From an uncultured Pelagimonas sp. (GTDB taxonomy: Bacteria > Pseudomonadota > Alphaproteobacteria > Rhodobacterales > Rhodobacteraceae), in NCBI GenBank assembly GCA_947497905.1, contig CANMIH010000001.1, positions 496,001 to 560,000 on the forward strand: DNA of 64,000 nucleotides. The letters are read 5' to 3'. The notes under the pieces were generated by a model that worked only from the letters and a program-made list of their open reading frames with translations, searched no databases and was not told the origin of the DNA. The position numbers and the translations under genes are program-made. Shown here in pieces: positions 52,058 through 60,982 of the stretch (positions are counted from its first letter, which is position 1; each line of letters begins with the position of its first letter).

Positions 52058-53308
52058 ATGACTGCCCTTATCGACTCCCTTATCCCTGACTTTGCCCCAA
52101 CCGACGCCGCGCGAGACATCATGCGTTTGTCGTTGTTGGATTGGTTGGCCTGTGGGATCGCAGGCAAGGACGAGCCGGTGGCCGAACTGACCCGCGCCAT
52201 GGTGCGCGAGGAGGGCGGTGCAGAGCAGGCGAGCCTTTTTGGTGGCGGTCGGGCCCCAATGCGGGCCGCAGCCATGGTCAACGGGGCCACCAGTCATGCA
52301 CTGGATTACGATGACACACATTTCGCTCATATCGGTCATCCGTCGGTTGCAGTCCTGCCCGCGGCTATGGCTGTGGCCGAGCATCATGGCCGGGATTTTG
52401 AAGACCTGATCGAGGCCGCGCTTTATGGCTGTGAGGCCTCGGTGCGTATGGGGCTTTTGCTGGGGCGGAGTCATTATCAGGTCGGATTTCACCAGACGGC
52501 TACGGCAGGGGCCTTTGGGGCGACGGTGGCCGCCGCGCGCCTGATGGGTCTGGACGAGGATCAAACCCGGCACGCGCTGGCGCTGGTGTCGACGCGGGCC
52601 TCAGGCCTCAAATCGCAGTTCGGCACCATGGGCAAACCTTACAACGCCGGGATTGCGGCCTCAAATGGCGTTGAGGCGGCGCTCTTGGCCTCCAAGGGAT
52701 TCATTAGCAACCCGGATGCGTTAGAGGGCGAAAATGGGTTTCTGACGACACATCACGCCGACGTTGGATCTTTGCCGCAGGAATGGATGATGGCGCAGGT
52801 GAGCCATAAGTTTCACGCCTGCTGTCACGGCTTGCACGCAACATTGGAGGCGCTTGAAAGCCTGAAACCACTGGATGTCTCGGGCATCACAGCGATCAAG
52901 ATCACCACGCATCCACGCTGGATGACGGTCTGCAACCTGCCAGTGCCCTGTACCGGGTTGGAAGCGAAATTCAGCTACCGCATGGTCACAGCGCTCAGCC
53001 TTATGGGACATGCCACCGCCGCGTTGGCGACCTATGAAGATAGCCTGTGTTCCGACCCACAAGTGATCAGCCTGCGGGACAAAGTCACGGTTGTGGCAGA
53101 TGACATGCTGTCCGAGACCGAGGCCATGGTGCAGATCGAAGGCGCGACGCCGCTGATGGCCCATCATGATCTGAGCACGCCCCTGTCGCCGGATGAACGG
53201 GCAGAGAAACTGCGTCACAAGGCGCAGGTGCTATTGGGGGATGATCGCGCATGGGACAGCGTGCAGTCCGGCCATCTCGGCGCGCTGATGGCGGTGATGA
53301 GCTTTTAA
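52058..53308 (+). CDS. MmgE/PrpD family protein
   Basis: 416 residues of the 2-methylcitrate dehydratase superfamily: LLDWLACGIAG near the start, NGATSHALDYDDTH (about 85-98) carrying the conserved active-site Asp and His, and HADVGSLPQEWM, KFHACCHGLHA further on. The substrate is not set by sequence; the PrpB/PrpC partners are absent. The ATG at 52058 has GGA seven bases upstream; an ATG at 52046 would add four residues. It is convergent with the first LuxR gene, one base between stops. Confidence 0.85.
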   Translation: MTALIDSLIPDFAPTDAARDIMRLSLLDWLACGIAGKDEPVAELTRAMVREEGGAEQASLFGGGRAPMRAAAMVNGATSHALDYDDTHFAHIGHPSVAVLPAAMAVAEHHGRDFEDLIEAALYGCEASVRMGLLLGRSHYQVGFHQTATAGAFGATVAAARLMGLDEDQTRHALALVSTRASGLKSQFGTMGKPYNAGIAASNGVEAALLASKGFISNPDALEGENGFLTTHHADVGSLPQEWMMAQVSHKFHACCHGLHATLEALESLKPLDVSGITAIKITTHPRWMTVCNLPVPCTGLEAKFSYRMVTALSLMGHATAALATYEDSLCSDPQVISLRDKVTVVADDMLSETEAMVQIEGATPLMAHHDLSTPLSPDERAEKLRHKAQVLLGDDRAWDSVQSGHLGALMAVMSF

Positions 53309-53309
53309 C

Positions 53310-54056
53310 TCAGATGTTGATCAACCCATCACGCACGGCCAGGGCGACGGCTTGGTCGCGCGTTGCGGCGCCAAGTTTGCGTTTGGCCGAGATCATGCGT
53401 TTGCGGACGGCCGCTTCGGTGATGCCAAGGGTTTCTGAGATAGCGCTATAGAGTTTTCCGGCCGCGAGGTAGGCCAGCACATCTTGCTCAGACGGCGTCA
53501 GACGCGGAGAGGTGAACCGGTGAAGCGGCGCGCGCGAGGCCGCGTCCGGGGCGCCAATGAATTCACAGGTGATCGCAGCCAATCGAGAAAAATGGGCCTG
53601 ATGATCCAAGCCACCTAGGCCGATCAGCGAGGTGTCTGCCGCAATCGAAAGCCCTATGCGCACGCCTTTATGCGCCCCTGGAAACGTCTGAGCCAGAACA
53701 GAGCGAAATCCAAATTCATACAGGTTTCGATCCATTTCGAGGCGGAGAGAAGATGAGCTAAGATCGGGACGCATCACCCCGGTGTCGTAGGTGATGCGGT
53801 TAGAGGTGATTGCGCCCTGAAGTAGCACTTCATCGACTTCGTAATATTGCTGCTCTGCATAGAGCTCCATCCAGTGTGATGGATACGAGGAAACCAACCA
53901 ATTGAGGCCCTTGGTCTCAATATCAATCTCGCCAATATTGACCCCATTGGCACCCTGATCGCCAAGGCTTGTCTGTGCGAAGGTCAGTCTGTCATCAAAG
54001 GTGGGCGCGGATTGAAACCCATCAATGAGATCGATCAAAGTATTCAATTGAAACAT
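53310..54056 (-). CDS. LuxR-type regulator with autoinducer-binding domain (first of a tandem pair)
   Basis: 248 residues. The N-terminal sensor domain (about 1-165) keeps the Trp and Tyr of the AHL pocket in SHWMELYAEQQYYEVDEV, but the Pro after the Asp is replaced by Glu. The C-terminal LuxR HTH (about 180-248) begins LTPSEQDVLAYLAAGK and ends AVRDGLINI. The ATG at 54056 is chosen because the paralogue begins at the same place; an upstream extension is not conserved. No luxI synthase is near, so it is a LuxR solo. Confidence 0.85.
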   Translation of the reverse strand: MFQLNTLIDLIDGFQSAPTFDDRLTFAQTSLGDQGANGVNIGEIDIETKGLNWLVSSYPSHWMELYAEQQYYEVDEVLLQGAITSNRITYDTGVMRPDLSSSSLRLEMDRNLYEFGFRSVLAQTFPGAHKGVRIGLSIAADTSLIGLGGLDHQAHFSRLAAITCEFIGAPDAASRAPLHRFTSPRLTPSEQDVLAYLAAGKLYSAISETLGITEAAVRKRMISAKRKLGAATRDQAVALAVRDGLINI

Positions 54057-54165
54057 GAAACAAATACCAAAATGAACTTTTTCACGAACAAACACGTCGG
54101 GCCGGGAACTGTTCGGCCGCGCACCAAAATCCTGCAATATTTCTAAGGTTGGAAAAAGATAAACC

Positions 54166-54909
54166 CTAGATGTCAATCAATCTATCACGCACGGCAATGG
54201 CGACAGCCTGTTCGCGGGTTGCGGCGCCCAGTTTGTTGCGAGCCGCATTTAATCGTTTGCGCACAGCCACTTCGGTGATGTTCAAGCGATCGGCGATCTG
54301 ATCGTTCATCAGCCCAGACGCCAGATATGCCAGCGCGTCTCGCTCTTTGAGCGTCAGCGGGTAGGTGTCTAGGAAATAGCTATCGGGCGTGTCTCTGTTG
54401 GGGGTGCCGATAAAGGCTGCAATGACGGAAGACATGCGTTTGAATTTCTGCTGAAATTCATCGCCCCCCAGATCTGAAATGCTGTGATCTGATATCAGGG
54501 TTGTCACCAGTCGGTCGTGTTCGGTCGGCGCTCGAAAGGACTGGGCTATTGACCCTCGATATCCTAGGTCGGCGAGATCGCGGTCGATGCGCAATTCGGT
54601 ATCAGACAGGGCAAGGGTGGTGGTTTTGGTGCCGATGTCTTCGGAGATCATCTCAAAAGATGTTCGGGCATGCCGAAGAATGACGTCTCCACGGTGATAG
54701 GCACGCTTGCGATAGCGCGTGCGCCATTCCGACGACATGGTCGAAACAATCAGGTTTTGCCTATCATGAGAGGTGTCAAAGAAGCCGATATTGAAATCGA
54801 TGCCACCAATGCTTTGAATGGCACTGCGGGCGGTCGCCCAGCGTGCTTCAAAATCGTGACTGGCAATAAAACCATCAACGAGGTCTATGATCGAATTTGA
54901 CGTTTGCAT
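54166..54909 (-). CDS. LuxR-type regulator with autoinducer-binding domain (second of a tandem pair)
   Basis: 247 residues, clearly a paralogue of its downstream neighbour: both start (I)DLVDGF-like, and the HTH regions align almost throughout (LTLKERDALAYLASGLMNDQ, and KLGAATREQAVAIAVRDRLIDI-type ends). The pocket has the conserved Trp, Tyr and Asp (SSEWRTRY, YHRGDVIL) but not the usual Pro. It probably arose by duplication. It lies 109 bases upstream of the other and may share its transcript. A 16-base inverted repeat lies about 140 bases upstream. Confidence 0.85.
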   Translation of the reverse strand: MQTSNSIIDLVDGFIASHDFEARWATARSAIQSIGGIDFNIGFFDTSHDRQNLIVSTMSSEWRTRYRKRAYHRGDVILRHARTSFEMISEDIGTKTTTLALSDTELRIDRDLADLGYRGSIAQSFRAPTEHDRLVTTLISDHSISDLGGDEFQQKFKRMSSVIAAFIGTPNRDTPDSYFLDTYPLTLKERDALAYLASGLMNDQIADRLNITEVAVRKRLNAARNKLGAATREQAVAIAVRDRLIDI

Positions 54910-55051
54910 CTACAGCGTCAGTCTAGGATTTGAAAATAGAGGGTTTCAAGAATGAAAGTGCTTGAATTGCCCTGATAGTTGTAAAATTTTGATGTCGTAA
55001 GCAGCTGTGTGCTGTGTATTTTCTTCTTTGCAGAATTTCCACATAAGAAAA

Positions 55052-55067
55052 CTGATATAATTATCAG
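55052..55067. promoter_or_regulatory. Inverted repeat in the AT-rich region upstream of the LuxR pair
   Basis: CTGATA-TAAT-TATCAG, perfect 6-base arms. A lone CTGATA half occurs at 54972-54977, and CAGC-TGTGT-GCTG lies at 55002-55014. The region 54910-55148 is visibly richer in A/T than the surroundings and holds no gene. It is a candidate binding site for the LuxR proteins. Confidence 0.45.
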
Positions 55068-55148
55068 GTGGCGTAAATGCGAAATGCAATAAGCGCCTTT
55101 TGCAATTTTTTGAAGGCACCGAAAATGAGGTCTGCTGGACCGAAAGAA

Positions 55149-55174
55149 GGCCCTGACCGGAGAGGGTCAGGGCC
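55149..55174 (-). terminator. Intrinsic terminator of amtB
   Basis: GGCCCTGACC / GGTCAGGGCC, ten perfect pairs around GGAGAG, 12 bases after the amtB stop. The minus-strand tail CTTCTTTCGG is moderately T-rich. Confidence 0.8.
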
Positions 55175-55185
55175 GGAAGCGATGT

Positions 55186-56364
55186 TTAGCTGTTGTGGTC
55201 GTAGGCGCGCTCGCCGTGCACCATGATGTCCAGACCATTGGTTTCAGTTTCCAGATCAACCCGCAGCGGGGTGATGGCTTTGACCACATAGATCAGCACC
55301 AGAGTGACCACGGTGGTGAAAACGCCAACAATCGCCAAACCGCCGAGCTGTGCCGCCCATGATCCCGCGCCGAAGGCCGCGATCATGATGGTGCCGAAGA
55401 TGCCGCCGACGCCGTGCACGGCAAAGACATCGAGCGTATCGTCGATCTTGAGAGTGTTGCGGATCAGGTTGACCGCTTCCTGACACAGGATGCCTGCGAT
55501 GGCGCCGATGACCAGAGCTTCGATCGGTCCGACAAAGCCGGACGCGGGGGTGATCGAGGCCAGACCCGCGATGGTGCCGGTGACAATACCCACAAGCGAG
55601 GCTTTGCCAAATTTGATCTTTTCCCACAGCGCCCAGGTGAGCGAGGCGGTTGCCGCTGAAATATGTGTCACGGTCAATGCCATGGCTGCACCGCCATCTG
55701 CGGCCAGCTGCGACCCGCCATTGAAGCCGAACCAGCCAACCCAGAGCATGGCCGCACCAATGAAGACCATGCCGGGATTGTGGGGTGGGGTGGTCTGATG
55801 TTTGCGCGGACCCAGAACGACGGCGATCAGCAAGGCCGCCAGACCGGCGGTTTCATGCACCACAATGCCGCCCGCAAAGTCCTTCACACCGGTCTCGCCA
55901 AAGATGCCACCATCCGCCAGAAAACCACCGCCCCAGATCCAGTGGGTGACAGGTGCGTAACACAACAGCATCCACAGCGCCGAAAACAGCAGGACAAAGC
56001 CAAAGCCGATGCGCTCGACATAGGCCCCGACAATCAGCGCGGGGGTGATGATGGCAAAGGTCATCTGGAAGGCAAAGAACAGGATTTCGGGGATGGTGCC
56101 GGTGAGGCTGTCAACGGTCACACCCGCGAGGAAAGCCTTGCCAAGCCCGCCCCAATAGGCGCCGCCGTCTCCAAAGGCGATGGAATAACCAAGCGCCAGC
56201 CAGAGCACGCTCATCAGGCAGGCAATGGCATAACACTGCATAAAGACGCTCAACACATTGCGCGCCCGCACCAGCCCGCCATAAAACAGCGCCAGCCCCG
56301 GCAACGTCATAAACAGCACAAGCGCCGTTGCGACAATCATCCAAGCGGTATCCGCTCCAACCAT
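55186..56364 (-). CDS. amtB: Ammonium transporter AmtB
   Basis: 392 residues, about eleven membrane helices. The family signature DTAWMIVATALVLFMTLPGL begins at residue 5, with FYGGLVR after it, DFAGGIVVHETAGLAALL in the middle and the HGVGGIFGT block late, containing pore-lining His residues. It conducts ammonium. The ATG at 56364 is chosen because AAGGA lies about eight bases upstream; the longer frame has a Pro-rich head. No glnK is adjacent, unlike the usual glnK-amtB pair. NtrB/NtrC at 60 kb may control it. Confidence 0.93.
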   Translation of the reverse strand: MVGADTAWMIVATALVLFMTLPGLALFYGGLVRARNVLSVFMQCYAIACLMSVLWLALGYSIAFGDGGAYWGGLGKAFLAGVTVDSLTGTIPEILFFAFQMTFAIITPALIVGAYVERIGFGFVLLFSALWMLLCYAPVTHWIWGGGFLADGGIFGETGVKDFAGGIVVHETAGLAALLIAVVLGPRKHQTTPPHNPGMVFIGAAMLWVGWFGFNGGSQLAADGGAAMALTVTHISAATASLTWALWEKIKFGKASLVGIVTGTIAGLASITPASGFVGPIEALVIGAIAGILCQEAVNLIRNTLKIDDTLDVFAVHGVGGIFGTIMIAAFGAGSWAAQLGGLAIVGVFTTVVTLVLIYVVKAITPLRVDLETETNGLDIMVHGERAYDHNS

Positions 56365-56668
56365 GGGTCCGTCCTTCCCTATGTATCCCGTTGCGTCGAG
56401 AAACCCTGAAACAGGTGACGGAAAAAGAGGCGGTGGCGGTGAAGGATTGGGCAATTCCAAGATTGCCTGAAATATAGGCGAGAAATGCACCAAATGCCGT
56501 GATCTTGGGCGCCTATGGGGCGGGGCGGATTTACGGGAAAATGCGTTGAAAGTGGCCATCTACACGGTCTGTGGCCGCTTTCCTGCGGCATTTGCAGCCA
56601 CTCGGCACGCAAAAGGCGGGCTTGGCGACAGCTCAAACCGGGGGTGTGGACCGCGCGTTGCCGCTTTG
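56365..56668. other. 304-base intergenic region between pncC/cinA and amtB
   Basis: No gene recognised on either strand. It contains the amtB promoter region on the minus strand. TTTGGTGCA on the minus strand (near 56484-56493) matches half of an enteric NtrC site, without the second half. Nothing else stands out. Confidence 0.5.
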
Positions 56669-57148
56669 TCAGTTGCCGGAATTCAAGGCAGCAAGGATCA
56701 GCGACAGGGCATGGTCGCGCGCCGCTGCCCGGACATTGGGCCGTCCAACAGCACCATGTTCAACGGTTTCGGTGCGCGTGCCGTCTGAGGTGGCAAGCGC
56801 GTAACAGACCCGGCCTTCGGGTTTGAACTCAGACCCGCCGGGTCCCGCGATGCCGCTGATCGCCACGGCAATATCGGCGCGGGCGGCTGAGAGGGCGCCA
56901 GTGGCCATCTCCCGCGCCACCTCTTCGGAGACTGCGCCAAAGGCGTCGAGCGTGTCGGGGCCTACGCCGAGCATCTCGATCTTGGCGACATTGGCATAGG
57001 TGACAAAGCCACGCTCAAAAATTGCCGAAGATCCGGCGATGTCGGTCAGCGCGGCGGCCACCATGCCGCCGGTGCAGCTCTCAGCGCAGGTGATGATCTT
57101 GCCCTGCGCTTTGGCGGCGGCAAGGATCTGCTCGGCCAGCGCGCTCAC
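56669..57148 (-). CDS. pncC: Nicotinamide-nucleotide amidase (CinA C-terminal domain, PncC)
   Basis: 159 residues, the stand-alone CinA C-terminal domain: ITCAESCTGGMVAAALTDIAG (catalytic Ser and Lys region), then GAVSEEVAREMA and AISGIAGPGG. It turns NMN to NaMN in pyridine nucleotide recycling. The start overlaps the pgpA stop by four bases. It ends the ispDF-pgpA-pncC run. Confidence 0.92.
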   Translation of the reverse strand: MSALAEQILAAAKAQGKIITCAESCTGGMVAAALTDIAGSSAIFERGFVTYANVAKIEMLGVGPDTLDAFGAVSEEVAREMATGALSAARADIAVAISGIAGPGGSEFKPEGRVCYALATSDGTRTETVEHGAVGRPNVRAAARDHALSLILAALNSGN

Positions 57149-57627
57149 ATCAGCACCCCATGATAAAGCGAGGCCAATGCAATGGCGCCCAGAGCTGCGA
57201 AGACCCCGGCAATCACATCATCCAGCATGACGCCCAGGGGCGTGCCCATCCGGTCGGCCCAGCCGACAATCCAGGGTTTCCAGATATCAAACAGCCGGAA
57301 CAGGACAAAGCCCGCGATCCAACCGGGATAGAGGCGCAGGGTGTCGATACTCATCATCATGGCGCCGTAGCTGACCGGAAAAAGCGCAATCCATTGGCCG
57401 ACCACTTCGTCGATCACCACCCAGCTGGGATCGTGGTCGCCGTCACGGGTGACCACGGCCGTGGCCCACCAGCCCAGAGCGAAAACCAGCGTTGTGGCCA
57501 CCACCAAAAGCGTAAACCCGCCAAGCTGATGCAGCGCGTAGGCAAAGGGAATGGCGGCCAGCGATCCCCAGGTGCCGGGGGCCGGACGCAGGTAACCGCT
57601 ATAAAAAAAAGAGGCGATCAGTTTCAT
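57145..57627 (-). CDS. pgpA: Phosphatidylglycerophosphatase A
   Basis: 160 residues, membrane protein. Family blocks are [46 protein letters not shown] and [15 protein letters not shown], which hold the acidic active-site residues. It removes phosphate from PGP to give phosphatidylglycerol. Four-base overlaps join it to ispDF and pncC, so all three are one operon. Confidence 0.94.
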   Translation of the reverse strand: MKLIASFFYSGYLRPAPGTWGSLAAIPFAYALHQLGGFTLLVVATTLVFALGWWATAVVTRDGDHDPSWVVIDEVVGQWIALFPVSYGAMMMSIDTLRLYPGWIAGFVLFRLFDIWKPWIVGWADRMGTPLGVMLDDVIAGVFAALGAIALASLYHGVLM

Positions 57628-58754
57628 GATTTCACCAATGTGGCTGTGGCGATCGCGGCGATGCCTTCCTCACGGCCGGTAAAGCCCAATCGCTCGGACG
57701 TGGTGGCTTTGATCGACACGCGATCGGAAGGCAGATCCATAATCCGTCCCATCTCGGCCATCATGCTCTCGGCATGGGGACCAACCTTGGGGCGTTCACA
57801 GATCAAGGTGCAATCGACGTTTGAGATGGCATAGCCCCGCGCGCGCGCCAGATCGCAGGCATGTTTGAGAAAGATCTCGCTGGCAGCGCCCTTCCATTGT
57901 GGATCGCTAGGCGGGAAATGACGGCCAATGTCGCCCTCGGCCAGAGCGCCATAGATGGCATCGGTCACCGCATGCATGCCCACATCGGCGTCTGAATGGC
58001 CTTTGAGCTTTTTGCTATGCGGGATTTCGACGCCGCAAAGAATAACGGCATCGCCCTCTTCAAATGCGTGAACGTCGTAGCCATTGCCCAGACGAATATC
58101 CATGCCAGTCCTCAACAGTGTCTCAGCCCGAGCGAAATCTTCGGGCGTGGTGATTTTCAGGTTCCGCTCATCGCCCGGAACGATGGCAACGTCCAGCCCC
58201 GCGTCACGTGCGACCTGCACATCATCCGCCGCGCCGCCGGGGTGGGCACGATGCGCAGCCAGAATATCGGCATAGCGAAAGCCCTGCGGTGTCTGGGCGC
58301 GAAACAACCCGCTGCGATCGCGTGTGCCGGTGACTTTGCCGGCCTCACCGGTCCAAAGCGCATCGCTGACTGCTAGGGCAGGGGCCGCACCGGGGTGGGT
58401 TCTCAGCGCCTCTTGCACCGATTCGAGAAGAGCAGGGGGCAGGCAGGGTCGGGCCACGTCATGGATCAGCACCAGATCCGGTGCATCCCTCTCCAGCGCC
58501 TCAAGCCCCAGCCGCACCGAGTCTGCACGCTCATGCCCGCCATGCACCAGACGCACAGGCAGGTCACGTGCCGCCGCTTCGGCCAGCCCTTGGTCATCGG
58601 GATGAATGACCATGACCACCTGATCCAGATGGGCCAGTGCCTGTAGCGTGTGGCGGGCCACAGGGGCGCCTGCAACCTCTTGCCATTGCTTAGGAAGCGG
58701 GCCTCCGGCTCGGCGGCCACGGCCTGCGGCGACGATCAGAGCGGCTGTTGTCAT
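57624..58754 (-). CDS. ispDF: Bifunctional IspD/IspF (MEP isoprenoid pathway)
   Basis: 376 residues. The cytidylyltransferase half (1-225) starts [20 protein letters not shown] and has the DVARP motif. The MECDP synthase half (about 218-376) starts [17 protein letters not shown], with the metal ligands Asp and His in that block and [18 protein letters not shown]. Fusion is common in alphaproteobacteria. It carries out two steps of the MEP pathway. It is divergent from dusB. Confidence 0.96.
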   Translation of the reverse strand: MTTAALIVAAGRGRRAGGPLPKQWQEVAGAPVARHTLQALAHLDQVVMVIHPDDQGLAEAAARDLPVRLVHGGHERADSVRLGLEALERDAPDLVLIHDVARPCLPPALLESVQEALRTHPGAAPALAVSDALWTGEAGKVTGTRDRSGLFRAQTPQGFRYADILAAHRAHPGGAADDVQVARDAGLDVAIVPGDERNLKITTPEDFARAETLLRTGMDIRLGNGYDVHAFEEGDAVILCGVEIPHSKKLKGHSDADVGMHAVTDAIYGALAEGDIGRHFPPSDPQWKGAASEIFLKHACDLARARGYAISNVDCTLICERPKVGPHAESMMAEMGRIMDLPSDRVSIKATTSERLGFTGREEGIAAIATATLVKS

Positions 58755-58931
58755 TCGGCTCTCCTTGCTTTGGCCAAGGTTTAGGCTGTGCCACTGGTTT
58801 CAGCAACAGACCTAGGGTCACTGCCTAAAAAATAGGCATTTGACTTTTCTGGGGCGCGAAAACCGCGTGGAAACATTGTAGGGTATCGGGCAAAGACCTA
58901 CCCCAAATGTAACTGCACAAGGAATAAGCGT

Positions 58932-59915
58932 TTGAGCTTTCAACTCGGACATCGTCAGATCAGCCCCCCGGTGCTTCTCGCACCGCTGGCGGGAATCACT
59001 GATCTGCCGTTTCGCAATCTGGTTTCTTCTTTCGGCGCCGGTCTGGTGGTCTCCGAAATGATCGCCAGCGGCGAATTCCTGACCGCGCGCCCGGGCACCC
59101 GCGAAAAGGCGGAACTTGGGGCGCAGCTTGAAAACACCTCGGTCCAGATTTCGGGCCGCGAACCCGAGCCTATGGCTGAGGCTGCCAAAATGGTGGCCGA
59201 TATGGGCGCGCGGGTGATCGACATCAATATGGGCTGCCCTGCGAAAAAGGTAACGGGCGGCTGGTCGGGCTCGGCTCTGATGCAGGTGCCGGATCATGCG
59301 CTGAAACTGATTGAGGCCGTGGTTGCGGCGGTGGATGTGCCGGTGACGCTGAAAACCCGGCTGGGGTGGAATGACGACTCCTTGAACGCGCCCGAGCTGG
59401 CGGCGCGGGCCGAAGCGGCCGGGGTGCAGATGGTGGTGATCCATGGCCGAACGCGCTGTCAGTTCTATAAGGGCAAGGCCGACTGGGCTGCGATCCATGC
59501 GGTGCGCGATGTGGTGACCGTGCCGCTTGTGGCCAATGGGGATATCGTCGACGCCGCAAGCGCGCGGATGGCTCTGGCGCAGTCGGGCGCAGATGGTGTG
59601 ATGGTGGGGCGCGGCGCGCAGGGGGCGCCCTGGAGACTCGCGGAAATCAGCGCCGAGCTTTATGGCACCGCAGCGCCAACAATCCCTACCGGTCGGGATT
59701 TCATCGACATGGCCTCGGGGCATTACGAGGCCATGCTGGGGTTCTACGGGACAATATTGGGCAATCGCGTCGCCCGCAAACATCTGGGTTGGTACATGGA
59801 TAGGGTGGGCACGCCCGCCGCGCTGCGTCAGCAGGTGTTGACCGAAAAAGATACCGATGAAGTTCTGGTTCTGTTGGCGGACGCCTTGGCGGATCATCGC
59901 GAGGTCGCTGCATGA
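58932..59915 (+). CDS. dusB: tRNA-dihydrouridine synthase DusB (NifR3)
   Basis: 327 residues, FMN TIM barrel: PVLLAPLAGITDLPFRNL, then NMGCPAKKVTGGWSGSALM, with the catalytic Cys at about 101, and VNGD-like VANGDIVDA. It reduces uridines in tRNA. The start is TTG at 58932: AAGGA lies about nine bases upstream and no ATG fits. It heads the dusB-ntrB-ntrC-ntrY operon known since nifR3 of Rhodobacter; its stop overlaps the ntrB start (ATGA). Confidence 0.94.
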   Translation: MSFQLGHRQISPPVLLAPLAGITDLPFRNLVSSFGAGLVVSEMIASGEFLTARPGTREKAELGAQLENTSVQISGREPEPMAEAAKMVADMGARVIDINMGCPAKKVTGGWSGSALMQVPDHALKLIEAVVAAVDVPVTLKTRLGWNDDSLNAPELAARAEAAGVQMVVIHGRTRCQFYKGKADWAAIHAVRDVVTVPLVANGDIVDAASARMALAQSGADGVMVGRGAQGAPWRLAEISAELYGTAAPTIPTGRDFIDMASGHYEAMLGFYGTILGNRVARKHLGWYMDRVGTPAALRQQVLTEKDTDEVLVLLADALADHREVAA

Positions 59916-60964
59916 TGGATGCACAGATCTGGTCATCGCTGCCTGTTCCCGCCGTGTTGATTGATCCGCAGGAAAACATCGCGGATGTGAACCCAGCGGG
60001 CGAAGGATTTCTGAACGCCTCTGCCAAATCACTGCTCGGGGCGCCGATCTGGGACAAGCTGGCGGTGGATGCGCCGCTCGAAGAAAGTCTTGAGCGTGCC
60101 CGGGCTCACGGGACACCCCTGTTCGTCAATGATGTGGATGTGGGGCCGGGATCGCGCCCGCCTCTGGTGTGCAACCTGCAGATCGCACCGATGCAGGGGC
60201 GCGACGGCTATATGCTCATGCTGATCTCTCCGCGCGAATTGGCGGGGCGCATGACGCAGAACCATTCGGTCAAATCGGCGGCGAAATCTGCGATTGGCAT
60301 GGCTGAGATGCTGGCGCATGAGATCAAGAACCCGCTGGCGGGTATCACCGGCGCGGCACAGCTGCTGAGCATGAACTTACCCGCGGAAGATCTTGAATTG
60401 ACGGATCTTATTGTGGGGGAAACCCGTCGGATTGTTAAGCTGCTTGAGCAGGTTGAGCAGTTTGGAAACCTGACTGAGCCTGAACATCACCCGGTGAATA
60501 TTCACGATGTGCTCGACCGGGCGCGTCGTTCGGCCCAGCTTGGGTTTGGCGCTCATATGACCTTTGTTGAGGATTATGATCCCTCGCTGCCGATGGCGTC
60601 TGGAGATGCGGATCAGCTGCTTCAGGTGGTGCTGAACCTTGTGAAAAACGCCTCTGAGGCGGCCCCGGAAGGCGGCATTGTCCGTCTGAAATCTTATTAC
60701 GAACATAGCTTTCGCCTGCGCCGCTCGGACGGCACGGGCCAACCTCTGCCACTCCAGATCGAAATCATCGATGACGGACCGGGTCTGCCGCCGGACATTC
60801 GCGGCGACGTGTTTGATCCGTTTGTCTCGGGCCGCGAGAACGGCACCGGACTGGGGTTGGCTTTGGTGAGCAAGATTATCTCTGACCACGGCGGGTGGAT
60901 TTCGGTGGACTCTGTCCCCGGCCGCACCGTTTTTCGCATCTCGTTGCCGCGGGCCGCGACCTAA
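59912..60964 (+). CDS. ntrB: Nitrogen regulation sensor kinase NtrB
   Basis: 350 residues, soluble. A PAS domain (about 5-105) precedes the HisKA helix with H136 in LAHEIKNPLAGITG. The ATPase domain has NLVKNASEAA (N box), IDDGPGLPPDI (G1) and GTGLGLALV (G2). It phosphorylates NtrC when nitrogen is short and is controlled by PII proteins, whose genes are not in the window. Overlaps dusB by four bases; ntrC follows 18 bases later. Confidence 0.96.
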   Translation: MMDAQIWSSLPVPAVLIDPQENIADVNPAGEGFLNASAKSLLGAPIWDKLAVDAPLEESLERARAHGTPLFVNDVDVGPGSRPPLVCNLQIAPMQGRDGYMLMLISPRELAGRMTQNHSVKSAAKSAIGMAEMLAHEIKNPLAGITGAAQLLSMNLPAEDLELTDLIVGETRRIVKLLEQVEQFGNLTEPEHHPVNIHDVLDRARRSAQLGFGAHMTFVEDYDPSLPMASGDADQLLQVVLNLVKNASEAAPEGGIVRLKSYYEHSFRLRRSDGTGQPLPLQIEIIDDGPGLPPDIRGDVFDPFVSGRENGTGLGLALVSKIISDHGGWISVDSVPGRTVFRISLPRAAT

Positions 60965-60982
60965 CCCAAGGAAGACACACCC

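Noticed and set aside
54074-54089. GAAC-N8-GAAC upstream of the first LuxR gene, resembling a LexA box
   Set aside because: Spacing is eight bases, not seven; the two sites accepted in this window are exact N7.
56484-56493. Half of an enteric NtrC site upstream of amtB
   Set aside because: No second half or sigma-54 element is present, and this NtrC type does not follow the enteric consensus.
58818-60116. Long minus-strand open frame opposite dusB and ntrB
   Set aside because: It is a GC-rich shadow of two well-recognised plus-strand genes and has no family features.
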